A DNA stretch of 64,000 nt from Candidatus Avelusimicrobium aviculae (GCA_944324655.1 CALUXF010000003.1:1-64000); one strand, 5' to 3'; shown: positions 32,717 through 41,480, counted from the first letter of the stretch. Notes: a model not told the origin generated them from the sequence alone. Program-made: numbers and translations.

Positions 32717-33220
32717 TTATCCTAAAAAATCAATTTCCGCCCCGGATAATACGCCGGGAGTAAACTCCAGCCCCAAGGCATAGGCCGCCGGAATTTGCCG
32801 GTTGCACGCGGCACCCAAGCTGTCTAACCGCGTAAAACCGAAACGTCCGTAATAGGCAGGGTCCCCCACCAAGCAAACGGCATGATACCCTTGCCGTTTG
32901 GCTTTTTGCAAAGCCGCACGCACGATTTGCGCCCCCAACCCGTGCCGGCGGGATTTTTCTTCCACCGCCAGCGGAGCCAGCAAAAGACCATTAACCTTGT
33001 GCGGCTTTGCCAGCAGCAAGCGGGTAAGCATGATATAGGCCTCCAGCCGGCCGGAATCTTCCCCCACAAGAGCCAATTCCGGCAAATAACGGGGGCTTTG
33101 GCGCAGCGTGTTTACAAACTCCTACTCCTGCCCGTTGGACACTTTGGCGGTTTCAAACGCGGTTTGGACAAAGGCGTAAACAGCCGGGTAATCGGCCGGG
33201 GTTTCCGGGCGGATGAGCAT
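32717..33220 (-). pseudogene. GNAT acetyltransferase split by an amber codon
   Basis: A 166-residue YhbS-like N-acetyltransferase frame (MLIRPETPADYPAVYAFVQ..., then EEKSRRHGLGAQIV as the acetyl-CoA loop and YYGRFGF as the family motif) is interrupted at codon 33 by TAG (33122-33124), with no frameshift. The upstream part ends VSNGQE and the downstream part begins EFVNTLRQSPRYLPELALV; both join into one normal GNAT. Usual residue at this place would be Q or E, one base away from TAG (CAG or GAG). The downstream part could start at an internal TTG (33085), but would lack the first strand and helix. It lies between rlmD and pcrA in the same direction with AAGGAA before the ATG, so it was an operon gene. 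No amber suppressor tRNA was seen here. Confidence 0.8.
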
Positions 33221-33224
33221 AAAA

Positions 33225-34448
33225 CTATTCCTTAAGCTTCAGCTGTACCAGCGTTTCTATGTGCTGGCTGTGAGGGAAGAAATCAAACGCTTCCACACCC
33301 GTGACTTGATACGCCTGCGTGAGGGTTTTTAACTCAGCGGCCAGCGCAACCGGATTGCAGGAAATATACAGAACGTTTTTCACGCCGGACTCCGCCACCG
33401 CTTTCACCGCTTTGGGGTGCATGCCGCCGCGGGGCGGGTCCAAAATAATCAGGGCGTCTTTTTTCTCTATGGTATGCTGTTTTACAAAATCTTCCACGCG
33501 GGAACAGAAAAACTGCACGTTTTCCACCCCGTTTAATTTGGCGTTTTCCAACCCGTTATAAATGGCGGGGGCCACGCTTTCCACGCAAATGCTTTTTTGG
33601 CATAAGTCCGCGCAGGAAAGGCTGAAACTGCCCGCCCCGCCGTATAAGTCATAAATAATTTTGGGCGCAATTTGTTTTACCAGCCCGCGCACGCGGGAGT
33701 ACATCTTTTGCGCCGTTTTGGTATTGGTTTGAAAAAAAGACTGGGCGGACAGCTTAAACAATACCTCCCGTTCCGTTTGGCCGGAGGCGTTGGAAAGCAA
33801 AATCTTTTCCACAAAAAAATCTTTGCCTTTTAATACTTTTAAGCTTTCCGGGGCCGCGGTATCGGCCAAGCCGGTATTGACGGCGGACATAACGCTAAAG
33901 GACGGATACACTCTTTCCACCGCGGCAACGAAGGACTTTTCATCAAAATCATTGGTAACAAACAGCACCACAAGGCCTTCCCCCGTGTTTTTGCCCGCAC
34001 GCACCATTAAATGCCGCAATATGCCGGTGTGTTTGCGTTGGTCATAATACGGCAGATTTTGCGCTTGCGCCCAGGCGCGCACGGCGTTTAACAAAGAAAT
34101 CAGTTTGTCATCAAACAAAAAACATTCTTCAATGTCTACGGCCCGGTCCCACTTGCCTTTTAATTTAAAGCCAAGGGCTTGCTCAAACACCAGCGGACGG
34201 GTTTTGTTGGCGGGATCTTTTTTGTTGTAGTTCGGGTCCCACTTTACCTGATGGCAAAAACCAAGCTCCACTTTATTGCGAAAGTAACGCGGCTCATCCG
34301 TCAGCGTAACGGGAATGTCCTGCGGCCAAAAATCCCGCAAGAGAGCAGACAAATGCTCTTTCTTTTTTTGCACTTGCTGGGGATAAGTTAAATCCAACAG
34401 GGCGCAGCCGCCGCATTCTTTAAAATGTTTGCAAGAAAAATCAGACAT
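33225..34448 (-). CDS. rlmD: 23S rRNA m5U methyltransferase (RlmD/RumA family)
   Basis: A 407-residue SAM-dependent RNA methyltransferase. N-terminal iron-sulfur ligands C6, C12, C15 and C109 match the RumA pattern; no TRAM domain is present before them. Motifs: FFQTNTKTAQKMY, YDLYGGAGSFSLSCA (SAM site), ILDPPRGG and YISCNP with the catalytic C364. Methylates U to m5U in 23S rRNA (U1939 in E. coli). It overlaps ychF by 8 bases. The name could equally be RlmC/RlmCD; the target position cannot be read from sequence. Confidence 0.92.
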   Translation of the reverse strand: MSDFSCKHFKECGGCALLDLTYPQQVQKKKEHLSALLRDFWPQDIPVTLTDEPRYFRNKVELGFCHQVKWDPNYNKKDPANKTRPLVFEQALGFKLKGKWDRAVDIEECFLFDDKLISLLNAVRAWAQAQNLPYYDQRKHTGILRHLMVRAGKNTGEGLVVLFVTNDFDEKSFVAAVERVYPSFSVMSAVNTGLADTAAPESLKVLKGKDFFVEKILLSNASGQTEREVLFKLSAQSFFQTNTKTAQKMYSRVRGLVKQIAPKIIYDLYGGAGSFSLSCADLCQKSICVESVAPAIYNGLENAKLNGVENVQFFCSRVEDFVKQHTIEKKDALIILDPPRGGMHPKAVKAVAESGVKNVLYISCNPVALAAELKTLTQAYQVTGVEAFDFFPHSQHIETLVQLKLKE

Positions 34449-35514
34449 TGAGTTTAAACAGGCAGATGTCGCCGTCCTTTACAATATAATCCTTCCCTTC
34501 GGAACGCACCAGGCCGTGTTCTTTTAACGCTTTTTCGCTTTTGTATTGCATGAGATCGTCAAAAGTATACACTTCGGCGCGGATAAAGCCTTTTTCAAAA
34601 TCACTGTGGATTTTGCCCGCCGCCTGCGGGGCCGTGCAGCCCACCGGAATAAGCCAGCTGCGCACTTCCACTTCGCTCCCGGCGGTAAAATAGGTGCACA
34701 AATGAAGCAGCTTCATGCCTTCGCGCACAATTTTTTCAAGCCCGGTGTAATCGCTGCCGGTTTCTTCTAAGAAAGCGTGTTTTTCCTCTTCGGAAAATTC
34801 CGCTATTTCCGCTTCAAATTTTACGCAAAGCTCCACAAACCCGGCCCCTGTTTCCCGGGCGTATTTGGCCACTTTTTCGGCATTTTCCACATTGCGTTTT
34901 TCGGAATTGTTGCCTACATACAAAACCGGCTTGGAAGTTAAAAACTGGTATTCTTTTAATACCTCCGGCTCCAGCCCTAAAGAAGAAACCGGCTTTCCGT
35001 TTTCCAGCGCTTCTTTAATGGTTTTCATGGTTTCATAAGCGGCTACGGCTTCTTTTTTGCCGCTTTTGGCGTTGCTGGCCAGACGGTCACAAATTTTGGT
35101 GGCGGTTTCCAAGTCGGCCAGCATAAGTTCAGTATTAATAATTTCAATATCACGCAGAGGATCTACGGAATTCATTACGTGGGTAACGTTTTCATCTTCA
35201 AACAAACGCACCACGTGGATAACGGCGTCCACCTCGCGGATATTGGCTAAAAATTTATTTCCCAGCCCTTCCCCTTTGCTCGCGCCTTTCACGATGCCGG
35301 CAATGTCTACAAATTTAATAAAGGCGGCGGTTTTCTTGGGAGGCTTGAACAAATCAAACAAAGCGTCCAAACGTTTATCCGGTATCGGCACAATGCCCAC
35401 ATTGGGTTCTATGGTGCAAAAAGGATAGTTGCTCGCTTCCGCGCCGGCCTGCGTAAGCGCGTTAAACAGGGTGGATTTGCCCACATTGGGCAGGCCTACA
35501 ATGCCAATTTCCAT
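34441..35514 (-). CDS. ychF: redox-regulated ATPase YchF (Obg family)
   Basis: A 357-residue protein of the OBG/YchF family. P-loop GLPNVGKST (7-15), switch IVKGASKGEGLGNKFLANIREVDAVIHVVR with DIAG, and the altered specificity motif typical of YchF (NNSEK-type in place of NKxD, here YVGNNSEKR) which favours ATP. A helical coiled coil sits in the middle and the TGS domain at the C-terminus (about 275-357, FFTAGSEVEVRSWLIPVG). Binds ribosomes and affects stress responses in E. coli. Start at ATG 35514, with GAAGGAG upstream; the longer frame from 35595 is rejected. First gene of ychF-rlmD-GNAT-pcrA. Confidence 0.96.
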   Translation of the reverse strand: MEIGIVGLPNVGKSTLFNALTQAGAEASNYPFCTIEPNVGIVPIPDKRLDALFDLFKPPKKTAAFIKFVDIAGIVKGASKGEGLGNKFLANIREVDAVIHVVRLFEDENVTHVMNSVDPLRDIEIINTELMLADLETATKICDRLASNAKSGKKEAVAAYETMKTIKEALENGKPVSSLGLEPEVLKEYQFLTSKPVLYVGNNSEKRNVENAEKVAKYARETGAGFVELCVKFEAEIAEFSEEEKHAFLEETGSDYTGLEKIVREGMKLLHLCTYFTAGSEVEVRSWLIPVGCTAPQAAGKIHSDFEKGFIRAEVYTFDDLMQYKSEKALKEHGLVRSEGKDYIVKDGDICLFKLNV

Positions 35515-35637
35515 GAAAATCTCCTTCAAAAACAAGTGATAATATGTATATTTTAGCATTTCCCGGGCGCCTTTGGCTTTAAGGAAACACGCCATTTTTG
35601 TATACTAATAGAAAATACCCTGCCGGGTGGAGGACAC

Positions 35638-36282
35638 ATGAAAAAATATTTCTTTTTATTATTTGCCGCCGCCGTATTGCCGCTGGCTTCCGCGTGCGGA
35701 GATGACGGGTTTTTAAAACCGCTGAGAGAATTTTCTGATAAATTGGCCCCGGAAGCCGCACAAAAAGCCATTGCCCGCCAACGCGCCATGGCCGGGGTGG
35801 ATAATGCCAGCTTTTTACAAGCCCTCACCACGCAAACGCCGCAAGACATTATGGCTATGCTTGAAAAAGGGGCCGACCCCAACGCCCGGGACGAAAAAGG
35901 CCAAAGCGCCTTGGTGGTTTACTTAACCCAAACCAAATACCCGGCCCCGGAAACAGTTGACGCTTTCCTGCGCGCCGGGGCGGATGTAAACGCAGTTAAT
36001 GCGCAGGGCATTCCGCTGGTAGCCAGCGCCTGCGCCATCAGCCCTAAAATGACGCAAACCGTTTTAGCCCACGGCGCCAAAGTGGATACCATAGGAGAAA
36101 ACGGCATGACGCCGCTGATGTTCTGCGCCATATCGGCCAACAGCCCGGAAAGCATACAGCTTCTGCTGCAAGCCGGGGCAGATCCCACCTATCAAGCTCC
36201 CAACGGCTGGACTGCCCTCACCGCAGCCCAGCAATACAATAACAACCCGGCGGTGGCGCAAGCGTTGCAGGTTTTGTATTAA
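35638..36282 (+). CDS. secreted or lipid-anchored ankyrin-repeat protein
   Basis: A 214-residue protein whose signal peptide ends in PLASAC (residues 15-20); the cysteine at 20 could be lipidated although the lipobox is not ideal (A at -3). After a helical linker, four ankyrin repeats run from about 55 to 214: MLEKGADPNARDEKGQSALVV, FLRAGADVNAVNAQGIPLVA, VLAHGAKVDTIGENGMTPLMF and LLQAGADPTYQAPNGWTALTA. Probable periplasmic binding protein. GGAGG lies 5 bases before ATG; TATACT at 35601-35606. Same plan as the ankyrin gene at 3722-4333, so they are likely paralogues or share a partner. Confidence 0.88.
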   Translation: MKKYFFLLFAAAVLPLASACGDDGFLKPLREFSDKLAPEAAQKAIARQRAMAGVDNASFLQALTTQTPQDIMAMLEKGADPNARDEKGQSALVVYLTQTKYPAPETVDAFLRAGADVNAVNAQGIPLVASACAISPKMTQTVLAHGAKVDTIGENGMTPLMFCAISANSPESIQLLLQAGADPTYQAPNGWTALTAAQQYNNNPAVAQALQVLY

Positions 36283-36320
36283 TTTTATAAATCAGGGAAG
36301 ATAAAATATTTCTAAAATAA

Positions 36321-36353
36321 AAAGAACGGACTCTACTAAAGGGCCCGTTCTTT
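36321..36353. terminator. terminator
   Basis: Stem AAAGAACGG/CCGTTCTTT after the ankyrin gene; the plus-strand T run is short, while the minus-strand side ends TTTTTATTTT. Confidence 0.55.
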
Positions 36354-36360
36354 GCTTAAA

Positions 36361-36384
36361 AATAAAACCCGCCTGTCGGTGGGT
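36361..36384 (-). terminator. terminator of tRNA-Glu
   Basis: Minus-strand stem ACCCACC/GGCGGGT (one G-T) followed by TTTTATTTTTA, 11 bases after the tRNA 3' end. Confidence 0.7.
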
Positions 36385-36394
36385 AACAAAAATA

Positions 36395-36468
36395 CGTCCC
36401 GTACGAGATTCGAACTCGTGATCTCCGCCTTGAGAGGGCGGCGTCCTGGACCACTAGACGAACGGGAC
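36395..36468 (-). tRNA. tRNA-Glu(CTC)
   Basis: Minus-strand cloverleaf: acceptor GTCCCGT/ACGGGAC, discriminator G, anticodon stem CCGCC/GGCGG with loop CTCTCAA (anticodon CTC), T-loop GTTCGAA. CCA not encoded. Confidence 0.92.
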
Positions 36469-36552
36469 AACATATAAATTGTACCATATTTAACTAAACC
36501 AAAAAAGAAAAGCCGCTAAAGTAAAATTTCCCCGACAAAACAACGTTTTTTA

Positions 36553-36622
36553 TATAATTTGTATATGGCCGCCTGTTTTGGGCGGCCATTATACCGGGGG
36601 GTTCCCCGCAAATGAAGAGGAA
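36553..36622 (+). promoter_or_regulatory. promoter and candidate Na+-I (DUF1646) riboswitch
   Basis: TATAAT at 36553-36558 predicts a start near 36565. The RNA then opens with a perfect 9-bp hairpin (36565-36573 with 36581-36589, loop TGTTTTG), a short linker TATAC, a second hairpin CGGGG/CCCCG (36595-36608), and GCAAATGAAGAGGA containing the ribosome-binding site. The downstream gene is a DUF1646 transporter, the gene family that gave the 'DUF1646 motif' RNA its name; that RNA was later shown to be a sodium-sensing riboswitch (Na+-I class). Size and closeness to the ribosome-binding site fit translational control. I infer the identity from context and shape; the consensus bases were not checked. 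Confidence 0.55.
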
Positions 36623-36631
36623 TGATATTAT

Positions 36632-37696
36632 ATGGAATTAGCTCTATGGCAAACGGCATCTTTGTCTTTGCTTATTTTAGTAGTGCTTTTACTGCCGCTT
36701 ACAGTACATAAAGTGGAAGAAAATTTGGAAGCTTTTTTGTTCTGCTGCGGTATTTTTGCTGTTACGGTATCCAAAAGTTGGAGCGGAAACCTGGTGCTTA
36801 CCGCGCTGGAAGACCCTATCAAAATTACCTTGGCCGTATTTTTGGCCGGGTTATTGTTTAAATACTGCAACAAACATCTGCAAAAAGCCGCCAAAAAAGC
36901 CGTGGGTTTTTTGGGGCTTAGAACCACTTTGTTTTTAATTGTGTTTTTGCTGGGAATGCTGTCCAGCTTTATTACGGCCATTATCGCGGCGCTTATTTTG
37001 TCTGAAGTGGTTATGATGCTTCCCATCAACCGGGAAGGCCGCACCCGCACGGTGGTTTTTGCCTGTTACTCTATTGGCATGGGGGCCGTGTTAACCGCTA
37101 TTGGGGAGCCGTTGGGCACGGTGGTATTATCCAAACTCTCCGGGGAACCGCACAACGCGGATTTCTGGTTTTTAATAGAACATTTGGGTTGGTATATCTT
37201 AGGAGGCGTTGTTTTTGTTTCCTTATTGGCAAGCGCCATACGCGCCGATACCATTAAAAACGCGCCCGGCGTGAAAGAAGACGCCGCCGCAACCGATGAA
37301 CACAGCGTAAAAAGCATTGCAGTGCGCGCCGGGAAAGTATATTTGTTTGTTATGGCGTTGGTGTTTTTGGGGGACGGTTTAAAACCGCTGGCCCAGCAAA
37401 CCATTTCCAAACTTTCCGCCGCCTGGCTGTATTGGATTAATATGCTTTCCGCCGTGTTGGACAACGCCACTATGGCCGCCATAGAAGTTACCCCGGATAT
37501 TACCACCCGCTCCCTCACTTTCTTGCTCATGAGCTTGATTATATCCGGCGGCATGCTGATACCGGGAAACATTCCCAATATCATTTGCGCCTCCAAACTG
37601 GGCATTAAAAGCAAAGAATGGGCTAAACACGCCGTGGGCGTGGGGGCTGTGTTATTAATAGCGTTCTTTGTTATTTTAAGCGCGGTGATGAAATAA
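36632..37696 (+). CDS. DUF1646-family membrane transporter
   Basis: A 354-residue, strongly hydrophobic protein with about ten membrane helices. It matches DUF1646 (related to cation:proton antiporters of the IT superfamily): GMLSSFITAIIAALILSEVV, YSIGMGAVLTAIGEPLGTVVLSKLSGEP and, in the second half, NMLSAVLDNATMAAIEVTP and MLIPGNIPNIICASKLGIKSKEW. The repeated N/D-rich re-entrant hairpins are typical of Na+/H+ antiporters such as NhaD. Sodium export is the likely role, supported by the candidate Na+ riboswitch in front. GAGG lies 11 bases before ATG. Terminator at 37715-37745. Confidence 0.88.
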   Translation: MELALWQTASLSLLILVVLLLPLTVHKVEENLEAFLFCCGIFAVTVSKSWSGNLVLTALEDPIKITLAVFLAGLLFKYCNKHLQKAAKKAVGFLGLRTTLFLIVFLLGMLSSFITAIIAALILSEVVMMLPINREGRTRTVVFACYSIGMGAVLTAIGEPLGTVVLSKLSGEPHNADFWFLIEHLGWYILGGVVFVSLLASAIRADTIKNAPGVKEDAAATDEHSVKSIAVRAGKVYLFVMALVFLGDGLKPLAQQTISKLSAAWLYWINMLSAVLDNATMAAIEVTPDITTRSLTFLLMSLIISGGMLIPGNIPNIICASKLGIKSKEWAKHAVGVGAVLLIAFFVILSAVMK

Positions 37697-37714
37697 AAGC
37701 GCCTCTTTAAACCA

Positions 37715-37745
37715 AAACGCCCAAGCCCAAACAGCTTGGGCGTTT
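37715..37745 (+). terminator. intrinsic terminator
   Basis: Eleven-bp stem AAACGCCCAAG/CTTGGGCGTTT followed by TTTCTATTTT. Confidence 0.85.
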
Positions 37746-37832
37746 CTATTTTAGCGGGCGGATTTTATTTTTAGGGCCCCGCACGCCGTTTTTTTATATA
37801 ATTTTAGATATTAATAATAGGGAGAGGGTTTA

Positions 37833-40388
37833 ATGAAAATTCATTCTTTTAACGTACAGCCCAATCTGCCGGAAAACATTAAGTTTCTGGAAGAACTGGC
37901 TAATGACATGTGGTTTACCTGGAATTGGCAGGCCATTTTGCTTTTTGTGCAAGTAGACGCAAAATTATGGACGGCCTCCAAACGCAACCCCAAATGGTTT
38001 TTGGGCTGCGTTCCGCAAAAACGTTTTGAAGAACTTAGCAACAACCCGGAATTTGTGGCAAACGTAAACCGGGTAAAAGAAGCCTATTATAAATATAAAA
38101 AGAATCCCAACACCTGGTATCACCAACACCATCAGGAAAAAGGCAATCTGCTGGCCGCCTACTTTTCCATGGAGTACGGTATAGGAGAAGGACTGCCTAT
38201 TTATTCCGGCGGATTGGGTATGCTGGCGGGGGACCATATGAAATCCGCCAGTGATTTGGGCATGCCTATTATCGGCGTAGGTCTATTTTATAAACAGGGC
38301 TATGTGCGCCAAATTCTAAACCGCGAAGGCTGGCAAAACGAAGATTACCCCGATAACGACTGGGCCCACATGCCGGTGGAACGCGTAACTGACGCCAAAG
38401 GCAAAGAAATTACCGTAGACATTGAACTGGGCCAAGAAACCGTAAAAGCCTGCATTTGGCGCGTGCCGGTGGGCAGAACCTCCCTCTACTTATTAGATAC
38501 CAATTTGCAGGAAAACACCCCCGCCCAACGTTTAATTACCGAAAAGCTTTACGGCGGCGACCGGGAAAACCGCATCCGCCAGGAAATTGTGCTGGGCATC
38601 GGCGGCGTGAAAGCGTTGGCCGCCATGGGCATTAAACCCACCGTATATCACATTAACGAAGGGCACAGCGCGTTCCTGCTTTTCCAGCGCATTATTGAAA
38701 TCATGCAGGCGGAAAAATTAAACTTTGCCCAAGCGCGGGAAATTGTGTGGGCCAGCTCCGTATTCACCACACACACGCCGGTTATTGCGGGTAACGAACA
38801 TTTTGACCCTATGCTCGTACGCAAATACATGGAAGCCTACGCTAACAAAATGGGTATTTCCTGGGAAGAATTTTTAAACTTGGGGAAAGAAACCCCCTCT
38901 TCCACCACCTACTGCATGACAGTAGTGGCCCTGCGTTTAACCGCTTTTGCCAACGGCGTGGCCAAACTGCACGGCGTGGTAAGCCGGGAAATGTGGAAAA
39001 ACCTCTGGCCCACCCTGCCTATGGACGAAGTGCCGATAACCAGCATCACCAACGGCATTCACAGCTCGTCTTGGATTTCCCACGAACTCAATGAATTATA
39101 TCGCAAATACTTATTTGATAATGACCAAACCGGCGAGGTGGACCCGTCTGACGCTTCCAAATGGGAAAAAATGGATCAAATTCCCAATGAAGAATTGTGG
39201 AAAGTGCACAATATCCGCAAAGAAAAATTGATTGATATGGCGCGCGGACGCCTGCGCCGCCAGCTTACCCGCCAAGGGTTAGACGTAATGACAGTCAACA
39301 AGGCGGGCAAAGTGCTTAAAAAAGACGTGTTGACCATTGGTTTTGCGCGCCGCTTTGCCACGTACAAACGCGCCACCTTGCTGTTTAAGGATTTAAACCG
39401 CTTGGATAAAATCGTCAACAATCCCAAACAGCCGGTGCAGTTTATTTTCGCGGGCAAAGCTCACCCGGCAGACACCCAGGGCAAAGAATTTATCAAAACC
39501 ATTATCAATATTTCCCAAAACGACCCGCGCTTTAAAGGCAAAATCGTTTTTGTGGAAGATTACAACATGAACACCGCCCGCTATATGGTGCAGGGGGTGG
39601 ACGTGTGGCTTAACAACCCCCGCCGCCCCATGGAAGCCAGCGGAACAAGCGGCATGAAGGCCGCGTTAAACGGTGCGATGACGCTGTCTATTTTAGACGG
39701 CTGGTGGGATGAAGTAGGCCCGTGCGAATACGGCTGGTCTATCGGCGGGGCGGAAAAATACGCCTCCGAGGCGGAGCAAGACGCGGTGGAAGCGGAATCC
39801 CTCTACAATTTAATAGAGCAGGACATAGCCCCCGCTTACTACGCCAAAGGGGAAGACGGCATTTCCTTGCCGTGGCTGACGCTGATGAAAGAATCCGTCA
39901 AACACATTGCCCCGGTATTCAACACACACCGCATGGTAAAAGAATATTATGAACGCTTTTACGTACCGGCCAATAATTACTTTGGCATTTTATCCGCGTC
40001 CGGCAAAGCGCAGGCCGTTGCCGCCTGGCGCAAGAAAATCGCCGAAAACTGGTACCGTGTAAACGTGGTGGATATTACCCCTAAATTTGAAAGCGCCATT
40101 TTAATGGGTGATAAAGTAAAATTTAAAGCCCGCGTGTTTTTAGGAAATTTGGCGCCGGAAGAAATACAGGTGGAACTTTACTTGGGCCAGCGCGGTTCTT
40201 TAGGCGATATGGTAAAAGAAGACGCGGTGGACATGACTTGCACCGGCAAAGAAGGGGACGCTTATATTTATGAAGTGCAGCTCTCCCCCCTCAACAGCGG
40301 CCGGCAGGATTACGCCCTGCGCATCTTGCCCGCCAATAATGATATTCCCAACGTATTAAACCCGTTGTACATACGCTGGGAAGATTAA
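37833..40388 (+). CDS. glgP: alpha-glucan (glycogen/maltodextrin) phosphorylase
   Basis: An 851-residue GT35 phosphorylase of the short TIGR02094 branch (starting FNVQPNLPENIKFLEELANDMWFTWN, with no long regulatory N-terminus). It releases glucose-1-phosphate from alpha-1,4-glucans using pyridoxal phosphate. Landmarks: GEGLPIYSGGLGMLAGDHMKSASDLG, HINEGHSAFL, TTHTPVIAGNEHF, RRFATYKRATLL, IFAGKAHPAD and the PLP lysine in ASGTSGMKAALNG. A carbohydrate-binding-like C-terminal part (about 745-851) follows the catalytic core. TATAAT at 37797-37802 and GGAGAGGG before ATG; terminator at 40407-40435. Works with the GH57 enzyme at 9356-11725. Confidence 0.96.
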   Translation: MKIHSFNVQPNLPENIKFLEELANDMWFTWNWQAILLFVQVDAKLWTASKRNPKWFLGCVPQKRFEELSNNPEFVANVNRVKEAYYKYKKNPNTWYHQHHQEKGNLLAAYFSMEYGIGEGLPIYSGGLGMLAGDHMKSASDLGMPIIGVGLFYKQGYVRQILNREGWQNEDYPDNDWAHMPVERVTDAKGKEITVDIELGQETVKACIWRVPVGRTSLYLLDTNLQENTPAQRLITEKLYGGDRENRIRQEIVLGIGGVKALAAMGIKPTVYHINEGHSAFLLFQRIIEIMQAEKLNFAQAREIVWASSVFTTHTPVIAGNEHFDPMLVRKYMEAYANKMGISWEEFLNLGKETPSSTTYCMTVVALRLTAFANGVAKLHGVVSREMWKNLWPTLPMDEVPITSITNGIHSSSWISHELNELYRKYLFDNDQTGEVDPSDASKWEKMDQIPNEELWKVHNIRKEKLIDMARGRLRRQLTRQGLDVMTVNKAGKVLKKDVLTIGFARRFATYKRATLLFKDLNRLDKIVNNPKQPVQFIFAGKAHPADTQGKEFIKTIINISQNDPRFKGKIVFVEDYNMNTARYMVQGVDVWLNNPRRPMEASGTSGMKAALNGAMTLSILDGWWDEVGPCEYGWSIGGAEKYASEAEQDAVEAESLYNLIEQDIAPAYYAKGEDGISLPWLTLMKESVKHIAPVFNTHRMVKEYYERFYVPANNYFGILSASGKAQAVAAWRKKIAENWYRVNVVDITPKFESAILMGDKVKFKARVFLGNLAPEEIQVELYLGQRGSLGDMVKEDAVDMTCTGKEGDAYIYEVQLSPLNSGRQDYALRILPANNDIPNVLNPLYIRWED

Positions 40389-40406
40389 CCGGGCGCACCC
40401 CTCTGT

Positions 40407-40435
40407 AAAAGGACGGGGAGACCCGTCCTTTTTAT
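40407..40435 (+). terminator. intrinsic terminator of glgP
   Basis: Eleven-bp stem AAAAGGACGGG/CCCGTCCTTTT with a stable GAGA tetraloop. Confidence 0.92.
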
Positions 40436-40453
40436 TTGGTTTATGGACTCTAT

Positions 40454-40915
40454 ATGTTAAATATTGTACTTGTTAACCCGGAAATCCCGTTTAATACCGG
40501 CAATATCGGCCGCTCGTGCGTGGCCACCGGCACCATGCTTCATTTGGTGGGAAAGCTGGGTTTTAAAATAGAATCAAAAGAAATACGCCGCTCCGGCCTG
40601 GATTATTGGCCTAACTTAAACTACCGCCGCTACAAGGACTGGGACGAATTTTTAGCGGTTAATCAACCCCCTTTGCAAGACATGTTTTTTATGTCCACCA
40701 AAGGCAAAAAAGTTTATTGGGACGCGCAATTTTCCCCCAACAGCTATTTGATATTCGGCGCGGAATCCTGCGGGCTGCCTAAAGACTTTTACGAACGTTA
40801 CAAAGACCGCCTTTACACTATCCCTATGCCGGGGCCGGTGCGTTCGCTTAATCTGTCGTCATCGGCGGCCATTACTTTGTTTGAGGCGCTGCGCCAAACA
40901 CGCGCGTTGAAATAA
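40454..40915 (+). CDS. trmL: tRNA (cytidine/uridine-2'-O-)-methyltransferase TrmL
   Basis: A 153-residue SPOUT methyltransferase that 2'-O-methylates the wobble base of leucine tRNAs. NIVLVNPEIPFNTGNIGRSCVATG is the family start; YLIFGAESCGLP and IPMPGPVRSLNLSSSAAITLFEALRQ form the knotted SAM site. Length normal. I start at ATG 40454 because the frame upstream (40436) adds residues outside the family. No clear ribosome-binding site; the start lies shortly after the glgP terminator. Confidence 0.95.
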   Translation: MLNIVLVNPEIPFNTGNIGRSCVATGTMLHLVGKLGFKIESKEIRRSGLDYWPNLNYRRYKDWDEFLAVNQPPLQDMFFMSTKGKKVYWDAQFSPNSYLIFGAESCGLPKDFYERYKDRLYTIPMPGPVRSLNLSSSAAITLFEALRQTRALK

Positions 40916-40940
40916 AAATTTGCGCTGTCTTCCATAAAAA

Positions 40941-40968
40941 ACCCCGCCTGTTTTTAAACAGGCGGGGT
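40941..40968. terminator. bidirectional terminator
   Basis: Thirteen-bp stem ACCCCGCCTGTTT/AAACAGGCGGGGT; T runs both sides; between trmL and the convergent prepilin gene. Confidence 0.88.
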
Positions 40969-40986
40969 ATTGTTTTTAATCTGTCT

Positions 40987-41388
40987 TTATTCCCAGCCGA
41001 TAGCGTCACACAAGCGCGTATCCCCCGTGCAAGTACGGCGTGAAACCTTTCCCCCGCTTAATTGCATGCCTAACGTATACGCCCCCGTTTTGCGCGCGAT
41101 ACTAAGCGTCAGGCTTTCCCCTCCGCCGCTGATACCCACCGTATTAAAATACACCTGTTTGGTTTTATCGGCGCCTTGCCCATAATTGCCGGAAAAACCG
41201 GAATAGGTTCCTTCATGAGACATATAAAATCCATTGGCTTGGTCCGCCGCTAAAGTTAAGTTGGTAATGCCTTCCTGCGCGCGGGCCTTTTCCATAGCGG
41301 TTTTGTATTTGGGTACGCTTAAAGAAACCAACAGCGCCACAATAATAATAACAATCAACATTTCAATTAAGGTAAAACCTTTATGCAT
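40987..41388 (-). CDS. type IV prepilin-like protein
   Basis: A 133-residue pilin-like protein: MHKG|FTLIEML..., a very short leader of four residues ending in G, F at +1 and E at +5, then a 20-residue hydrophobic helix and a beta-rich domain with GGGESLTLSIAR and a C-terminal disulfide pair (CTGDTRLC). GGAGGA precedes ATG 41388, which I choose over a longer open frame. Monocistronic, without assembly genes, like the prepilin at 6010-6513, but with a different globular domain. Confidence 0.92.
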   Translation of the reverse strand: MHKGFTLIEMLIVIIIVALLVSLSVPKYKTAMEKARAQEGITNLTLAADQANGFYMSHEGTYSGFSGNYGQGADKTKQVYFNTVGISGGGESLTLSIARKTGAYTLGMQLSGGKVSRRTCTGDTRLCDAIGWE

Positions 41389-41480
41389 ATAAAATCCTCC
41401 GTACCGCAATATTATAGCAATTACTTCCATGTTCTTATAGTATAATTCTTTTTGCCCTTAACGCCAGTATTTTTTATAAA

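Noticed and set aside
33085-33220. Treating the GNAT gene as a complete shorter gene starting at TTG 33085
   Set aside because: The missing N-terminal part is found in the same frame upstream of the TAG and completes the GNAT fold.
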